35,625 nucleotides of DNA from Paracoccaceae bacterium (GCA_027082975.1 JALWTH010000394.1:1-35625); one strand, 5' to 3'. Positions 18,694 through 29,749 are shown, counted from the stretch's first letter. The notes: generated by a model not told the origin, from the letters alone. Made by a program: numbers and translations.

Positions 18694-19025
18694 TGGCGCG
18701 GCTCACCGCGGATATGTGGGTGTCGGCCTATCTGCGGCGGCTGGATCTGGCGGGGATCGCCGCCTATGTGACCCAGCGGGGCGATGCCACGGCCGGCGCG
18801 GTGCTGGTGAAGCTGGCGACTCTGGACGGGCGCGCGGTGGCCTTTCAGCGCTCTTGGGATCCGCTCAGCGGGGCGCGGGCCTGGATGGTGCTGGCCGAGG
18901 GCGATGAGCGCGAGGTGGATGCGGCGATTGCGCGGCAGAAGGGGCGGGACCCCGACCTGTGGGTGATCGAGCTGGAGGACAGGGCCGGGCGGCATTTGCT
19001 GGAGGAGGAAGGGCTGGCCGGGTAG
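18693..19025 (+). CDS. DUF1491 family protein
   Basis: 110 aa; MARLTADMWVSAYLRRLDLAGIAAYVTQRGDATAGAVLVKLATLDG; start shares one base with the era stop; era-DUF1491-recO order. Confidence 0.8.
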   Translation: MARLTADMWVSAYLRRLDLAGIAAYVTQRGDATAGAVLVKLATLDGRAVAFQRSWDPLSGARAWMVLAEGDEREVDAAIARQKGRDPDLWVIELEDRAGRHLLEEEGLAG

Positions 19026-19029
19026 ATTT

Positions 19030-19105
19030 CGCCGGGCTGGCGCCCGGCGACCCATGTGGGGGCGCTGCCCCCACGCCCCCGGGATATTTCCGAACAGAAG
19101 AAGGG
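19030..19105. repeat. Intergenic repeat-like block with two adjacent hairpins (REP-like) upstream of recO
   Basis: CGCCGGG-ctggcg-CCCGGCG then GTGGGGGC-gct-GCCCCCAC, followed by cgcccccgggatatttccgaacagaagaag. Confidence 0.5.
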
Positions 19106-19112
19106 CAAGGGC

Positions 19113-19841
19113 ATGGAATGGCGTGAAGAGGGGGTGTTGCTGGCGGTGCGAAAGCATGGTGAGACCTCTCTGATCATGGATGTTCTGACCGAGGCGCATG
19201 GGCGCCATGCGGGCGTGGTGCGGGGGGGCGTGTCGCGCAAGGTGGCGCCCGTGCTGCAGCCCGGCGCGCAGCTTGATCTGACTTGGCGTGCGCGCTTGAC
19301 CGAGCATCTGGGGACGTTTCGGGTGGAGCCGGTGAGAAGCCGGGCCGGGGCGGTGATGGGCGATGCGCTGGCCCTGGCGGGGCTGAACGCGATCTGCGCG
19401 CTGCTGGTCTTTGCGCTCCCTGAGCGCGAGGCGCATCCGCGGCTGTATCGGCGCACGGTGGCAATGCTCGATCTGCTGGGCACGAGCCCCGTCTGGCCGG
19501 TGGCCTATCTGAAATGGGAGCTGGCCCTGCTCGAGGAGTTGGGTTTCGGGCTTGACCTCAGTGCCTGCGCGGTGACCGGCACGCGCGACGATCTCGCCTA
19601 TGTGAGCCCGAAGAGCGGGCGGGCGGTCAGTGCCGAGGCGGCGGGCGAATGGGCCGATCGGCTGCTGCCGCTGCCGCCGGAATTGCTGGGGGCGGGGACG
19701 GGCGCGCCGGGCAACGTGGCGGCCGGGCTCAGCACCACCGGCTATTTCCTGACCCATCGGCTGGCGGCGAGCCACGGCAACCGTCCGCTGCCAGAGGCGC
19801 GGGCGCGGCTGGTGGACCGGCTGGCCGGCTGGGGTGGGTAA
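19113..19841 (+). CDS. recO: DNA repair protein RecO
   Basis: [43 protein letters not shown]; 242 aa, downstream of era. Confidence 0.94.
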   Translation: MEWREEGVLLAVRKHGETSLIMDVLTEAHGRHAGVVRGGVSRKVAPVLQPGAQLDLTWRARLTEHLGTFRVEPVRSRAGAVMGDALALAGLNAICALLVFALPEREAHPRLYRRTVAMLDLLGTSPVWPVAYLKWELALLEELGFGLDLSACAVTGTRDDLAYVSPKSGRAVSAEAAGEWADRLLPLPPELLGAGTGAPGNVAAGLSTTGYFLTHRLAASHGNRPLPEARARLVDRLAGWGG

Positions 19842-21491
19842 TCAGGCCAGCAGGCGGCGGGCGATCACCTGGGCCTGGATCTCGGCGGCACCTTCGAAGA
19901 TGTTCAGAATCCGCGCATCGCACAGGATGCGGCTGATCTGGTATTCGAGCGCGAATCCGTTGCCGCCATGGATCTGCAGGGCGTTGTCGGCCGCGGCCCA
20001 GGCGACGCGGGCGCCGAGCAGCTTGGCCATGCCCGCTTCGAGGTCGCAGCGCCGGTCGTGGTCCTTCTCCCAGGCGGCGAAATAGGTGAGCTGGCGGGCG
20101 ACCATGATTTCCACCGCCATCATGGCGAGCTTGTCGGCCACGCGGGGGAATTCGATCAGCGCCTTGCCGAACTGCCTGCGCTCGAGCGCGTATTGCATGC
20201 CGACCTCCAGCGCGTTCTGCGCCACGCCAATGGCGCGCGCGGCGGTCTGGATGCGGGCGGCCTCGAAGGTCTGCATCAGCTGCTTGAAGCCCTGCCCGGT
20301 CGTGCCGCCCAGCAGGTTTTCGCCGGCGACGCGGAAGCCGTCAAACGACAGTTCGTATTCCTTCATGCCGCGATAGCCCAGCACGCCGATCTCGGTGCCG
20401 GTCATGCCGGGGCTGGGGAAGGGGTCGGCCTCGTCGCCCGGCTGCTTTTCGGCGAGAAACATCGAAAGGCCGCGCCAGTCGGTGCTTTCGGGGTCGGTGC
20501 GCGCAAGCAGCGTCATCACATGGGCGCGGGCGGCGTGGGTGATCCAGGTCTTGTTGCCGGTGATCAGCCAGTCGTCGCCGTCGCGGCTGGCGCGGGTGCG
20601 GAGCGCGCCGAGGTCGGAGCCGGTATTGGGCTCGGTAAAGACGGCGGTGGGCAGGATCTCTCCGCTGGCGATCCTGGGCAGCCAATGGGCCTTTTGCGCA
20701 TCCGTCCCGCCGGCGAGGATCAGCTCGGCGGCGATCTCGGAGCGGGTGCCGAGGCTGCCCACCCCGATATAGCCGCGGCTCAGTTCCTCGCTGACCACCA
20801 CCATCGCCGCCTTGCTGAGGCCGAAGCCGCCATATTGCTCGGGGATGGTCAGGCCGAACACGCCCATTTCCGCAAGCTCGTCGATCACCTCCATCGGGAT
20901 CAGCGCGTCCTCCAGGTGCCACTCATGGGCATGGGGGGCGACGCGCTCGTCGGCATAGCGGCGGAACTGGTCGCGGATCATCTCCAGCTCGTCGTCGAGC
21001 CCGGTGGCGCCGAAGGTGGCGTGGCCGGCATTGTCCTGCATCAGCGCGGTGAGGCGGGCGCGGGCGGCGGCGCTGTTGCCGCGCGCCATCAGCGCCTGCA
21101 CCTCGGGGGCCTGAAAGCCCGAGAGCGCGTCCCAGCCCAGGCCGAGATCGGCGAGGCGCACGAACTCGCCCTGATTCATCGGGATGCCGCCGGCAAGGTG
21201 GTGGAGATATTCGCCAAAGGCGATCTGCAGGATCAGGCTTTCCATCTCGCCCAGCTTGCGGGCCTCTTGCAGACGCTCCGCCCAGGCCTGCATCTGCTCG
21301 AGCGCCTGCACATAGGTCGCCATCCAGGCCAACCCGTGCACGGCGTGCTGGTGGCGCTCGAGCAGGCTTGCGTCGATGCGCTCGCCGGCGCTGGTGGTGG
21401 CGCGCACCGCTTCGCGCGCCTTTTGCAAGAGCGCCTGCGCGGCGGGCAGAGCGGCCTTGGTCTGGTCGGTCAGCTTGTCTAGAAGGGGCAT
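19842..21491 (-). CDS. mcd: Acyl-CoA dehydrogenase with extended N-terminus; probable (2S)-methylsuccinyl-CoA dehydrogenase
   Basis: 549 aa; ACAD motifs (AVFTEPNTGSDLGALRTRA, QIHGGNGFALEYQISRILCDARILNIFEGAAEIQ) plus about 150 aa N-terminal helical extension as in ethylmalonyl-CoA-pathway Mcd. Confidence 0.7.
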   Translation of the reverse strand: MPLLDKLTDQTKAALPAAQALLQKAREAVRATTSAGERIDASLLERHQHAVHGLAWMATYVQALEQMQAWAERLQEARKLGEMESLILQIAFGEYLHHLAGGIPMNQGEFVRLADLGLGWDALSGFQAPEVQALMARGNSAAARARLTALMQDNAGHATFGATGLDDELEMIRDQFRRYADERVAPHAHEWHLEDALIPMEVIDELAEMGVFGLTIPEQYGGFGLSKAAMVVVSEELSRGYIGVGSLGTRSEIAAELILAGGTDAQKAHWLPRIASGEILPTAVFTEPNTGSDLGALRTRASRDGDDWLITGNKTWITHAARAHVMTLLARTDPESTDWRGLSMFLAEKQPGDEADPFPSPGMTGTEIGVLGYRGMKEYELSFDGFRVAGENLLGGTTGQGFKQLMQTFEAARIQTAARAIGVAQNALEVGMQYALERRQFGKALIEFPRVADKLAMMAVEIMVARQLTYFAAWEKDHDRRCDLEAGMAKLLGARVAWAAADNALQIHGGNGFALEYQISRILCDARILNIFEGAAEIQAQVIARRLLA

Positions 21492-21603
21492 GGCGGGCCT
21501 CGTTTTCGATGTCCGCCCCGGTTTACGCGATTACGCAGTTGCAGCGCAATAAAAATTCGCGCGGCGGGTTCGTTTTGCATGAAAATGACGCGGGGGAGAG
21601 CGC

Positions 21604-22371
21604 GTGCAGGAGCTATGGCAGACAGGCGCGCCGGTGCTGGCGCTGACCTTTGCGGTGACGCTGGCGGCGGGCTTCGTCAAGGGCGCGGTGGGCTTCGGCC
21701 TGCCGATGATCATGGTGGCGGGGCTCGCGGCCTTTCTGCCGCCGGAGAAGGTGCTGGCCGCGGTGATCCTGCCGACCCTGGTCACCAATCTGTGGCTGGC
21801 CCTGCAGCGCGGCCTGGGCGAGACCATGCGCATTGCCTGGGGGTTTCGATTCTATATCGCGGTGATGCTCGCCTTTCTGGTACTGAGCGCCGGGCTGGTG
21901 CGGGCGATACGGCCCGAAATCGTGCAGCTGATCGTCGGCGTGCCGATCATCTTTTTCGCGTCAATTCAATTGCTTGGGGTGCGATTCAGCCTCAGCGAAC
22001 GGGCCCGCCTGCCTCTCGAGGCAACCGTTGCGGCGCTGGCCGGGTTCGTCGGCGGGATGTCTGGCATATGGGGGCCGCCGCTGGTGGCTTACCTGACCGC
22101 GCGCGATACCCCGAAACGCGAGCAGATGCGCCTGCAGGGGGTGGTCTATGCGCTGGGCTCGGTGGCGCTGTTTCTGGCGCATCTGCGCTCGGGCGTGCTG
22201 AGTCGGGCGACCCTGCCGCTCTCGGTGCTGGCGCTGGTGCCGGCAATGGCGGGGATGTGGCTGGGCGCGCGCTGGCATGACCGCCTGCCGCAGGCGAGTT
22301 TTCGCCGCCTGACGCTGGTGATCCTGCTGCTTGCGGGCATGAACCTGGTGCGCCGGGCGCTGACCGGCTGA
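21604..22371 (+). CDS. Sulfite exporter TauE/SafE family membrane protein
   Basis: 255 aa (GTG start), multi-TM, GFVKGAVGFGLPMIMVAGLAAFLPPEKVLAAVILPTLVTNLW. Confidence 0.88.
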   Translation: MQELWQTGAPVLALTFAVTLAAGFVKGAVGFGLPMIMVAGLAAFLPPEKVLAAVILPTLVTNLWLALQRGLGETMRIAWGFRFYIAVMLAFLVLSAGLVRAIRPEIVQLIVGVPIIFFASIQLLGVRFSLSERARLPLEATVAALAGFVGGMSGIWGPPLVAYLTARDTPKREQMRLQGVVYALGSVALFLAHLRSGVLSRATLPLSVLALVPAMAGMWLGARWHDRLPQASFRRLTLVILLLAGMNLVRRALTG

Positions 22372-22384
22372 TTGCTGCGATGCA

Positions 22385-22407
22385 GCGGGGGCTGTGCGCG
22401 CCCCCGC
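22385..22407. terminator. Hairpin between convergent TauE-family and pckA genes (possible terminator)
   Basis: GCGGGGGC-tgtgcgc-GCCCCCGC perfect 8-bp stem; no clear U-tract. Confidence 0.4.
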
Positions 22408-22426
22408 CCGCTCCCGCTCTTGCGCG

Positions 22427-24025
<1,599 letters not shown>

Positions 24026-24069
24026 GCTTCTTTCCTCGGGCTGGATGCAATTGTATGCCTTGCAGCCCC

Positions 24070-24097
24070 GCTATAGCACTTCGCCGCCGCTTGTTAA
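24070..24097 (-). promoter_or_regulatory. Candidate sigma-70-type promoter for pckA
   Basis: Minus strand reads TTAACA-N16-TATAGC, about 45 bp upstream of the pckA ATG. Confidence 0.5.
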
Positions 24098-24345
24098 GGG
24101 GTGTGTTCGGACGTTAGCGATACCACGCCCATGTTTGCGCAATCAGACCGGCTGACCGGGCGCGCGGGCGGGGCCAGCCCGGAAAAATCCGCCCGATGTG
24201 AGACATATTAGCCATTATTTACCCTTTTTGTTCTTGGATGGGGGCAGATGCGGGGGGTGATTCGTACAAAAATGTTGATTTTTCGCGACGGAGACGGAAC
24301 AATGCTGGAAAACAACGAAAAAACGAGCAGTAAAAGGAACCTCAC

Positions 24346-25050
24346 ATGTCGAGGATAGCGTTGGTGGACGACGACAGGAATATCCTGACGTCGGTGTCGA
24401 TGACTCTGGAGGCCGAGGGCTTCGAGGTCGAAACCTACAATGACGGGCAGACGGCGCTGGCCGCCTTTTCCAACCGGATGCCGGACATGGCGGTGCTGGA
24501 CATCAAGATGCCGCGCATGGACGGGATGGATCTGCTGCAGCGCCTGCGCCAGAAGACCGCGAACTTGCCGGTGATCTTCCTCACCTCCAAGGATGACGAG
24601 ATCGACGAGGTGCTGGGCCTGCGCATGGGGGCGGACGATTATGTGAAGAAGCCGTTTTCCCAGCGCCTGCTGGTCGAGCGCATCCGCGCGCTCCTGCGCC
24701 GGCAGGAGGCGATTGCCTCCGACAGTACCGACACGCCGGAGGAAAAGGCGGTGATGGAGCGCGGGCACCTGACCATGGACCCCCTGCGCCATGCGGTCAC
24801 CTGGAAGGGGCAGGACGTGTCGCTGACGGTGACCGAATTCCTGCTGCTGCAGGCGCTCGCGCAGCGGCCCGGCTTCGTCAAGAGCCGCGACCAGCTGATG
24901 GACGTGGCCTATGACGATCAGGTCTATGTGGATGACCGGACCATCGACAGCCACATCAAGCGGCTGCGCAAGAAGATGCGCGCGGTGGACCCGGACTTCT
25001 CGGCGATCGAGACATTGTATGGCATCGGCTACCGCTACAACGAGGAATAG
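24346..25050 (+). CDS. chvI: Response regulator ChvI (OmpR family)
   Basis: 234 aa; [38 protein letters not shown], OmpR-type DNA-binding C-terminus; next to chvG/hprK. Confidence 0.93.
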   Translation: MSRIALVDDDRNILTSVSMTLEAEGFEVETYNDGQTALAAFSNRMPDMAVLDIKMPRMDGMDLLQRLRQKTANLPVIFLTSKDDEIDEVLGLRMGADDYVKKPFSQRLLVERIRALLRRQEAIASDSTDTPEEKAVMERGHLTMDPLRHAVTWKGQDVSLTVTEFLLLQALAQRPGFVKSRDQLMDVAYDDQVYVDDRTIDSHIKRLRKKMRAVDPDFSAIETLYGIGYRYNEE

Positions 25051-25093
25051 CGGGCCGAAGGCGGCAGGCAGGCATCTCGCCAAGGGGGCTGAC

Positions 25094-26794
25094 GTGCGGG
25101 ATACGAGGCAGACGAAAGACAGCGGCGCGGAGGTGGTCCTGGGCGAGGACTGGGTTTCGGGACCATCCGCGGATGACGGCGAACTGCAGGCGCGCCGGTC
25201 GCGGCGCGGCTTCATCTCGATCAACCGCTCGCCGCTGGCACGCAAGATCATCACCTTCAACCTGCTCGGCCTCATCGTGCTGGTGGCCGGGGTCCTGTAT
25301 CTCAACCCTTTCCGCGATTCGCTGGTGTTCCAGCACGAGCGCGGGCTGGTGGCCGAGGCCGAGTTGGTCGCCGATGTGATGGAGCTGATCAGCGGCGAAG
25401 GCGCCCTTGCCGATGCGTCGCAGGTGCAAGAGGCGCTTGCAACGCTGGATCTGCGCGATGGCAGCGAGATTTTTGTCTTTGACGCGGATGGGCGCTTTGT
25501 CGCCAGCACGCAGGGGCTGACACGCCCGCCCCTGCCGCCGGTTGAGGGGATGCAGCTTCAGAAACAGACCAACCTGATCACCGGCTGGCTGAACCGGGTA
25601 TGGGAAAAGGCCGCGGGCCTGCTGCAATCGAGGAACGAGCCGGCGCAGGCTGCCTTCAGCCTTCGGGACAGGGCGCAATCGCTGGTGGCCGGCGCGGTGG
25701 CGGGCGGCACCCGGATCGACAACGGCCAGCGCCCGGACGGGAGCACGCTGTTCACCGTGGCGACGCCCGTAGTGACGGTCGGCGCGCCGGTCGGCGCGGT
25801 GGTGGTAGCCTCGGCCGACGGGGCGCTTGACGACCTGGTGCGCAGCGAGCGCGAACAGGTGCTGCAGATGTTCGTGATCGCGATCCTGGTGTCGATAGGT
25901 CTCAGCCTGCTGCTGGCCTCGACCATCGCCAACCCGCTCTCGGATCTCGCCGCAGCGGCGGAGATCGGCCGCGACCGCAATGCCGGCAAGGTCAATCCGG
26001 GCCGGGTGCGCATCCCCGACCTGGCCGGCCGCCCGGACGAGATCGGCCGCCTCTCCACCGCCCTGCGCGGCATGGTCAATGCGCTTTACGACCGGATCGA
26101 CGCCAACGAGCAATTCGCCGCCGACGTGGCCCACGAGATCAAGAACCCGCTCGCCTCCCTGCGCTCGGCGGTGGGCACGCTCAGGCTGGCCAAACGTGAT
26201 GACCAGCGCGAGAAGCTGCTCGACGTGATCGAGCATGACGTGCGCCGGCTCGACCGGCTGGTGAGCGACATTTCCAATGCCTCCCGGCTCGACAGCGAAC
26301 TGGTCAAGGAGGACGAGGAGCCCTTTGATCTGCTCAAGATGCTGCGCAACCTCACCGATTACCTCAGCGAGGAAGCGCACCGGAAGGAGGTGGACTTCAT
26401 CACCGACCTGCCGGGCGAACCGATCATCATCAACGGGCTGGAGGCGCGCCTGGCGCAGGTATTCGTCAACCTGATCACCAATGCGCTCTCCTTCTGCGAG
26501 GAGGGCGATGCGATCCGTGTCTGGGCGCGCCAGCGCGACAACCGGGTGCTGGTGGTGGTCGAGGATACCGGGCCGGGCATCCCCGAGGGCGCGCTGACCA
26601 AGATCTTCAAGCGCTTCTACAGCGAGCGGCCGGAAAACCAGTTTGGCAACAATTCCGGGCTGGGGCTGGCGATCTCGAAGCAGATCGTCGAGGCCCATGG
26701 CGGCGTGATCTGGGCCGAGAACATCCGCCCGACCGATGCCGATATCACCTCCGAGCCGCTGGGCGCGCGCTTCGTCGTGGGCCTGCCCGTGTGA
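25094..26794 (+). CDS. chvG: Sensor histidine kinase ChvG
   Basis: GTG start (VRDTRQTKDSG) after aaggggg; ARKIITFNLLGLIVLVAGVLYLNPFRDSLV, HAMP, H-box AADVAHEIKNPLASLRSA, G-box GLGLAISKQIVEAHGG. Confidence 0.92.
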   Translation: MRDTRQTKDSGAEVVLGEDWVSGPSADDGELQARRSRRGFISINRSPLARKIITFNLLGLIVLVAGVLYLNPFRDSLVFQHERGLVAEAELVADVMELISGEGALADASQVQEALATLDLRDGSEIFVFDADGRFVASTQGLTRPPLPPVEGMQLQKQTNLITGWLNRVWEKAAGLLQSRNEPAQAAFSLRDRAQSLVAGAVAGGTRIDNGQRPDGSTLFTVATPVVTVGAPVGAVVVASADGALDDLVRSEREQVLQMFVIAILVSIGLSLLLASTIANPLSDLAAAAEIGRDRNAGKVNPGRVRIPDLAGRPDEIGRLSTALRGMVNALYDRIDANEQFAADVAHEIKNPLASLRSAVGTLRLAKRDDQREKLLDVIEHDVRRLDRLVSDISNASRLDSELVKEDEEPFDLLKMLRNLTDYLSEEAHRKEVDFITDLPGEPIIINGLEARLAQVFVNLITNALSFCEEGDAIRVWARQRDNRVLVVVEDTGPGIPEGALTKIFKRFYSERPENQFGNNSGLGLAISKQIVEAHGGVIWAENIRPTDADITSEPLGARFVVGLPV

Positions 26795-27264
26795 GCGCAT
26801 ATGTGAGCGCCCGCGCCGCAGGAGTGTCGCCCGAAAGAGACAGCTGGCACGCAAGCTGCGTGGCCTTTGAGGGACGCGCGGTGATGATCCGCGGGCCGTC
26901 GGGCAGCGGCAAGTCGGCCCTGGCGCTGCAGCTGATCGCGCTCGGCGCCGAGCTGGTGGCCGATGACCTGACCCGCCTGGAGCGCGCCGGCGGCAGACTT
27001 TTCGCCCTGGCGCCGCCGCGCCTCAGGGGGGTGATCGAGGCCCGCGGGGTGGGGCTCCTGCGCGCCCCTCTTTGCCCCCGCGCCGAGCTTGTCCTGCTGG
27101 TCGAGCTGGACCGCACGGAGCCCGACCGCCTGCCACAGGATCGCGCGACCCGGCTTCTTGGCCTGGAGGTCGAGACCATATACAGGGTGGAGGGGGCGCA
27201 TTTTCCCGCCGCCATCCGGCAATTGGTGCTGTTCGGGCGATACGCAGGCGACAGGCATGAGTGA
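26791..27264 (+). CDS. hprK: HPr kinase/phosphorylase, short alphaproteobacterial form
   Basis: 157 aa; Walker A GPSGSGKSALALQ; GTG start overlaps chvG stop. Confidence 0.92.
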   Translation: MSAYVSARAAGVSPERDSWHASCVAFEGRAVMIRGPSGSGKSALALQLIALGAELVADDLTRLERAGGRLFALAPPRLRGVIEARGVGLLRAPLCPRAELVLLVELDRTEPDRLPQDRATRLLGLEVETIYRVEGAHFPAAIRQLVLFGRYAGDRHE

Positions 27265-28156
27265 AGGCAGCGCGCAAAAGGTCATCATCGTCACCGGCCC
27301 CTCGGGCGCCGGCCGCTCCACCGCGATCGCCGCGCTGGAGGACATGGGCCACGAGGTGATCGACAACATGCCGCTGAGCCTGATCCCGCGCTTGCTGGCC
27401 GGCAGCCCGCCCGAGCGGCCCCTGGCGCTGGGGGTGGACGCGCGCAACCGCGATTTCTCTCCCGCCCAAGTGCTCAGCCTGGTCGAGGGGCTCGGCGCGC
27501 GGGCGGATATCTCGCCCGAACTGCTCTATCTCGATTGCCAGCCGGACATTCTGCTGCGCCGCTATTCCGAGACCCGGCGCCGCCACCCGCTGGCGCCCAC
27601 CGGCAGCCCGGCGGAGGGCATTGCCGAAGAGATGGCGCTGGTGGCGCCGCTGCGCGCGCGTGCCGACATCCTGGTGGACACCAGCACCCTGAGTCCGCAT
27701 GAACTGCGCGAGGAGCTGCGTGCCAGGCTGATGCGCGATGGCGGCACCGGGCTGGCGGTAACGGTGCAGTCGTTTTCGTTCAAGCGCGGGGCGCCGCGCG
27801 GCCTCGACATGGTGTTTGACGTGCGCTTCCTGCGCAACCCCCACTGGGACCCGGCCCTGCGCCCGCTGACCGGACTGGCGCCCGCCGTCGCCGCCCATAT
27901 CGAGGCCGATCCGATGCTGGCGACCTTCTGGACGCATCTGCTCGCCATGATGCAGGACCTGCTGCCGGCCTTCGAAAAGGAAGGCAAATCGCACCTCTCG
28001 GTCGGCATCGGCTGCACCGGCGGCCAGCACCGCAGTGTTTTCGTGGCGGAAAAACTGGGCAAGGCCCTTGCGGAGCAGGGCTGGCAGGTGTCAACTAGGC
28101 ACCGGGAACTCTCGCGGCGCGCCGGATCCGGGGCGGGCCACAGCAATCGGGACTGA
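27257..28156 (+). CDS. rapZ: RNase adapter protein RapZ / YvcJ-family nucleotide-binding protein
   Basis: ORF trimmed to MSEGSAQKVIIVTGPSGAGRSTAIAALEDMGHEVIDNMP; C-terminal SVGIGCTGGQHRSVFVAEKL. Confidence 0.95.
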   Translation: MSEGSAQKVIIVTGPSGAGRSTAIAALEDMGHEVIDNMPLSLIPRLLAGSPPERPLALGVDARNRDFSPAQVLSLVEGLGARADISPELLYLDCQPDILLRRYSETRRRHPLAPTGSPAEGIAEEMALVAPLRARADILVDTSTLSPHELREELRARLMRDGGTGLAVTVQSFSFKRGAPRGLDMVFDVRFLRNPHWDPALRPLTGLAPAVAAHIEADPMLATFWTHLLAMMQDLLPAFEKEGKSHLSVGIGCTGGQHRSVFVAEKLGKALAEQGWQVSTRHRELSRRAGSGAGHSNRD

Positions 28157-28161
28157 AGCGC

Positions 28162-28563
28162 GTGATTGGCATCGTCATCGTCGCCCATGGGGGGCTGGCC
28201 AACGAATACCTGCTGGCGGTGGAGCATGTGGTGGGCAAGCAGCACGGTATCCGGGCGATTGCCATTGCCGCCGATTGCGACCGCGCCGCCAAGCGCGCCG
28301 AGATCGCCGCCGCGGCCAATGACGTGGACCAGGGCGACGGGGTGGTGGTGGTCACCGACATGTTCGGCGGCAGCCCGTCCAACCTCTCCCTGCCCGCCTG
28401 CTGCAAGCAGAACCGCCGGATTCTCTACGGCGCGAACCTGCCGATGCTGGTCAAGCTGGCAAAATCGCGCCACAAGAGCGTGGATGCCGCGACCCGCGCG
28501 GCGATGGATGCCGGGCGCAAATACATCAATTGCATCGAAGGATGCCAGGAGAGCGGGAATTGA
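28162..28563 (+). CDS. PTS mannose-family IIA protein (regulatory EIIA-Man)
   Basis: 133 aa; MIGIVIVAHGGLANEYLLAVEHVVG (phosphoacceptor His) ... VVVVTDMFGGSPSNLS. Confidence 0.94.
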   Translation: MIGIVIVAHGGLANEYLLAVEHVVGKQHGIRAIAIAADCDRAAKRAEIAAAANDVDQGDGVVVVTDMFGGSPSNLSLPACCKQNRRILYGANLPMLVKLAKSRHKSVDAATRAAMDAGRKYINCIEGCQESGN

Positions 28564-28838
28564 GCGAGAATCTGGTAAAAGCCATTGAAATCATTAACGA
28601 AAAGGGCCTGCACGCTCGTGCCTCGGCAAAGTTCGTCGAGGTGGTCGAGGCCCATGATGCCGATGCCCTGGTGCGCAAGGACGGGCTCGAGGCGGATGGC
28701 GACAGCATCATGGCCCTGCTGATGCTGGCCGCCTCCAGGGGCACCACGATCGAGGTCGAGACAAGCGGCCCCGAGGCCGCTAAACTGATGGCGGCGCTGG
28801 AACATCTGGTCGCCGACAGGTTCGGAGAAGAGGCATAG
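28560..28838 (+). CDS. Phosphocarrier protein HPr (likely TTG start)
   Basis: KGLHARASAKF (His site) and DGDSIMALLML (regulatory Ser site); TTG at 28560 overlaps EIIA stop with AGGAG upstream; alternative ATG at 28530. Confidence 0.93.
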   Translation: MSENLVKAIEIINEKGLHARASAKFVEVVEAHDADALVRKDGLEADGDSIMALLMLAASRGTTIEVETSGPEAAKLMAALEHLVADRFGEEA

Positions 28839-28846
28839 GCAGTCGG

Positions 28847-29749
28847 GTGGAAAACGATCGGACAACCGGGGCGACACCATATCCCGGCCGTCAGGAACCG
28901 CCCGCTGACGAAGGCGGCGGCGGGCGCTATGACCGCCGTTCGCTGACCTATGCCAGCTCCTTCGACAACCCGTTTCAGGCCACCTTCATCCGAGCGGTGG
29001 AATGGCTGACCGGCAAGGTCACCCTGCTGCGCATGATTCGCGAATTCGAAAGGCGCCCGGAGCCGCAGGGCTCGGCCTTCTGGGGCGCCTGTCTCGACAT
29101 CATGGAAATCGACGTGCAAACCCCGCCGGAGCAGGTGGCGCGCATCCCCCGCGAAGGGCCGCTGGTGGTGGTGGCCAATCACCCGCACGGGCTGGTCGAT
29201 GGCATGGTCATGGCCGAGCTGATCAGCCGCCGGCGCGAGGATTACAAGGTGCTGGTGCGTGCCCTGCTCACCGGGCTCGACGCGGTGGCCTCGCAATACC
29301 TGATCCCGGTGCCGTTCCCCCATGACGCGGATGCGCAGAAGAAGCTGGTGCAGATGCGCGCCGAAGCCATGGCCCAGCTCAGGGCCGGGGGCGTGGTGGC
29401 GCTGTTTCCCTCTGGGGTGGTGGCCTCTTCGAAGACCATGTTCGGCCCGGTCGAGGAGGCCGAGTGGAATGTCTTCACCGCCCAGCTTATCCGCCGCTCC
29501 GGGGCGCGGGTGCTGCCGATCCATTTCCCGGGCGCCAACAGCCGCGCCTACCAGATCGCCAACCGCCTGTCCTCGACCCTGCGCCAGGCGCTGCTGCTGC
29601 ACGAGATCGTGCGCTCCTGCCACCGCCCGCAAAGTCCGGTCGTGGGCGAAGTGCTGACCGACGCCCAGATGGAGCGCCTGCACAGCGACCCGCGCGGCTT
29701 CATGGCCTGGCTGCGCGCGCACACGCTGGCGCTGGGAAATGGCGCATAG
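28847..29749 (+). CDS. Lysophospholipid acyltransferase family protein
   Basis: 300 aa (GTG start); VVVANHPHGLVDGMV (NHxxxxxD-like) and ALFPSGVVASS. Confidence 0.82.
   Translation: MENDRTTGATPYPGRQEPPADEGGGGRYDRRSLTYASSFDNPFQATFIRAVEWLTGKVTLLRMIREFERRPEPQGSAFWGACLDIMEIDVQTPPEQVARIPREGPLVVVANHPHGLVDGMVMAELISRRREDYKVLVRALLTGLDAVASQYLIPVPFPHDADAQKKLVQMRAEAMAQLRAGGVVALFPSGVVASSKTMFGPVEEAEWNVFTAQLIRRSGARVLPIHFPGANSRAYQIANRLSSTLRQALLLHEIVRSCHRPQSPVVGEVLTDAQMERLHSDPRGFMAWLRAHTLALGNGA

Noticed and set aside
19968-21482. 504-aa plus-strand ORF
   Set aside because: Shadow of the acyl-CoA dehydrogenase gene; no coherent domain.
24956-26854. 632-aa minus-strand ORF
   Set aside because: Antisense of chvG; low-complexity composition typical of GC-rich shadow frames.
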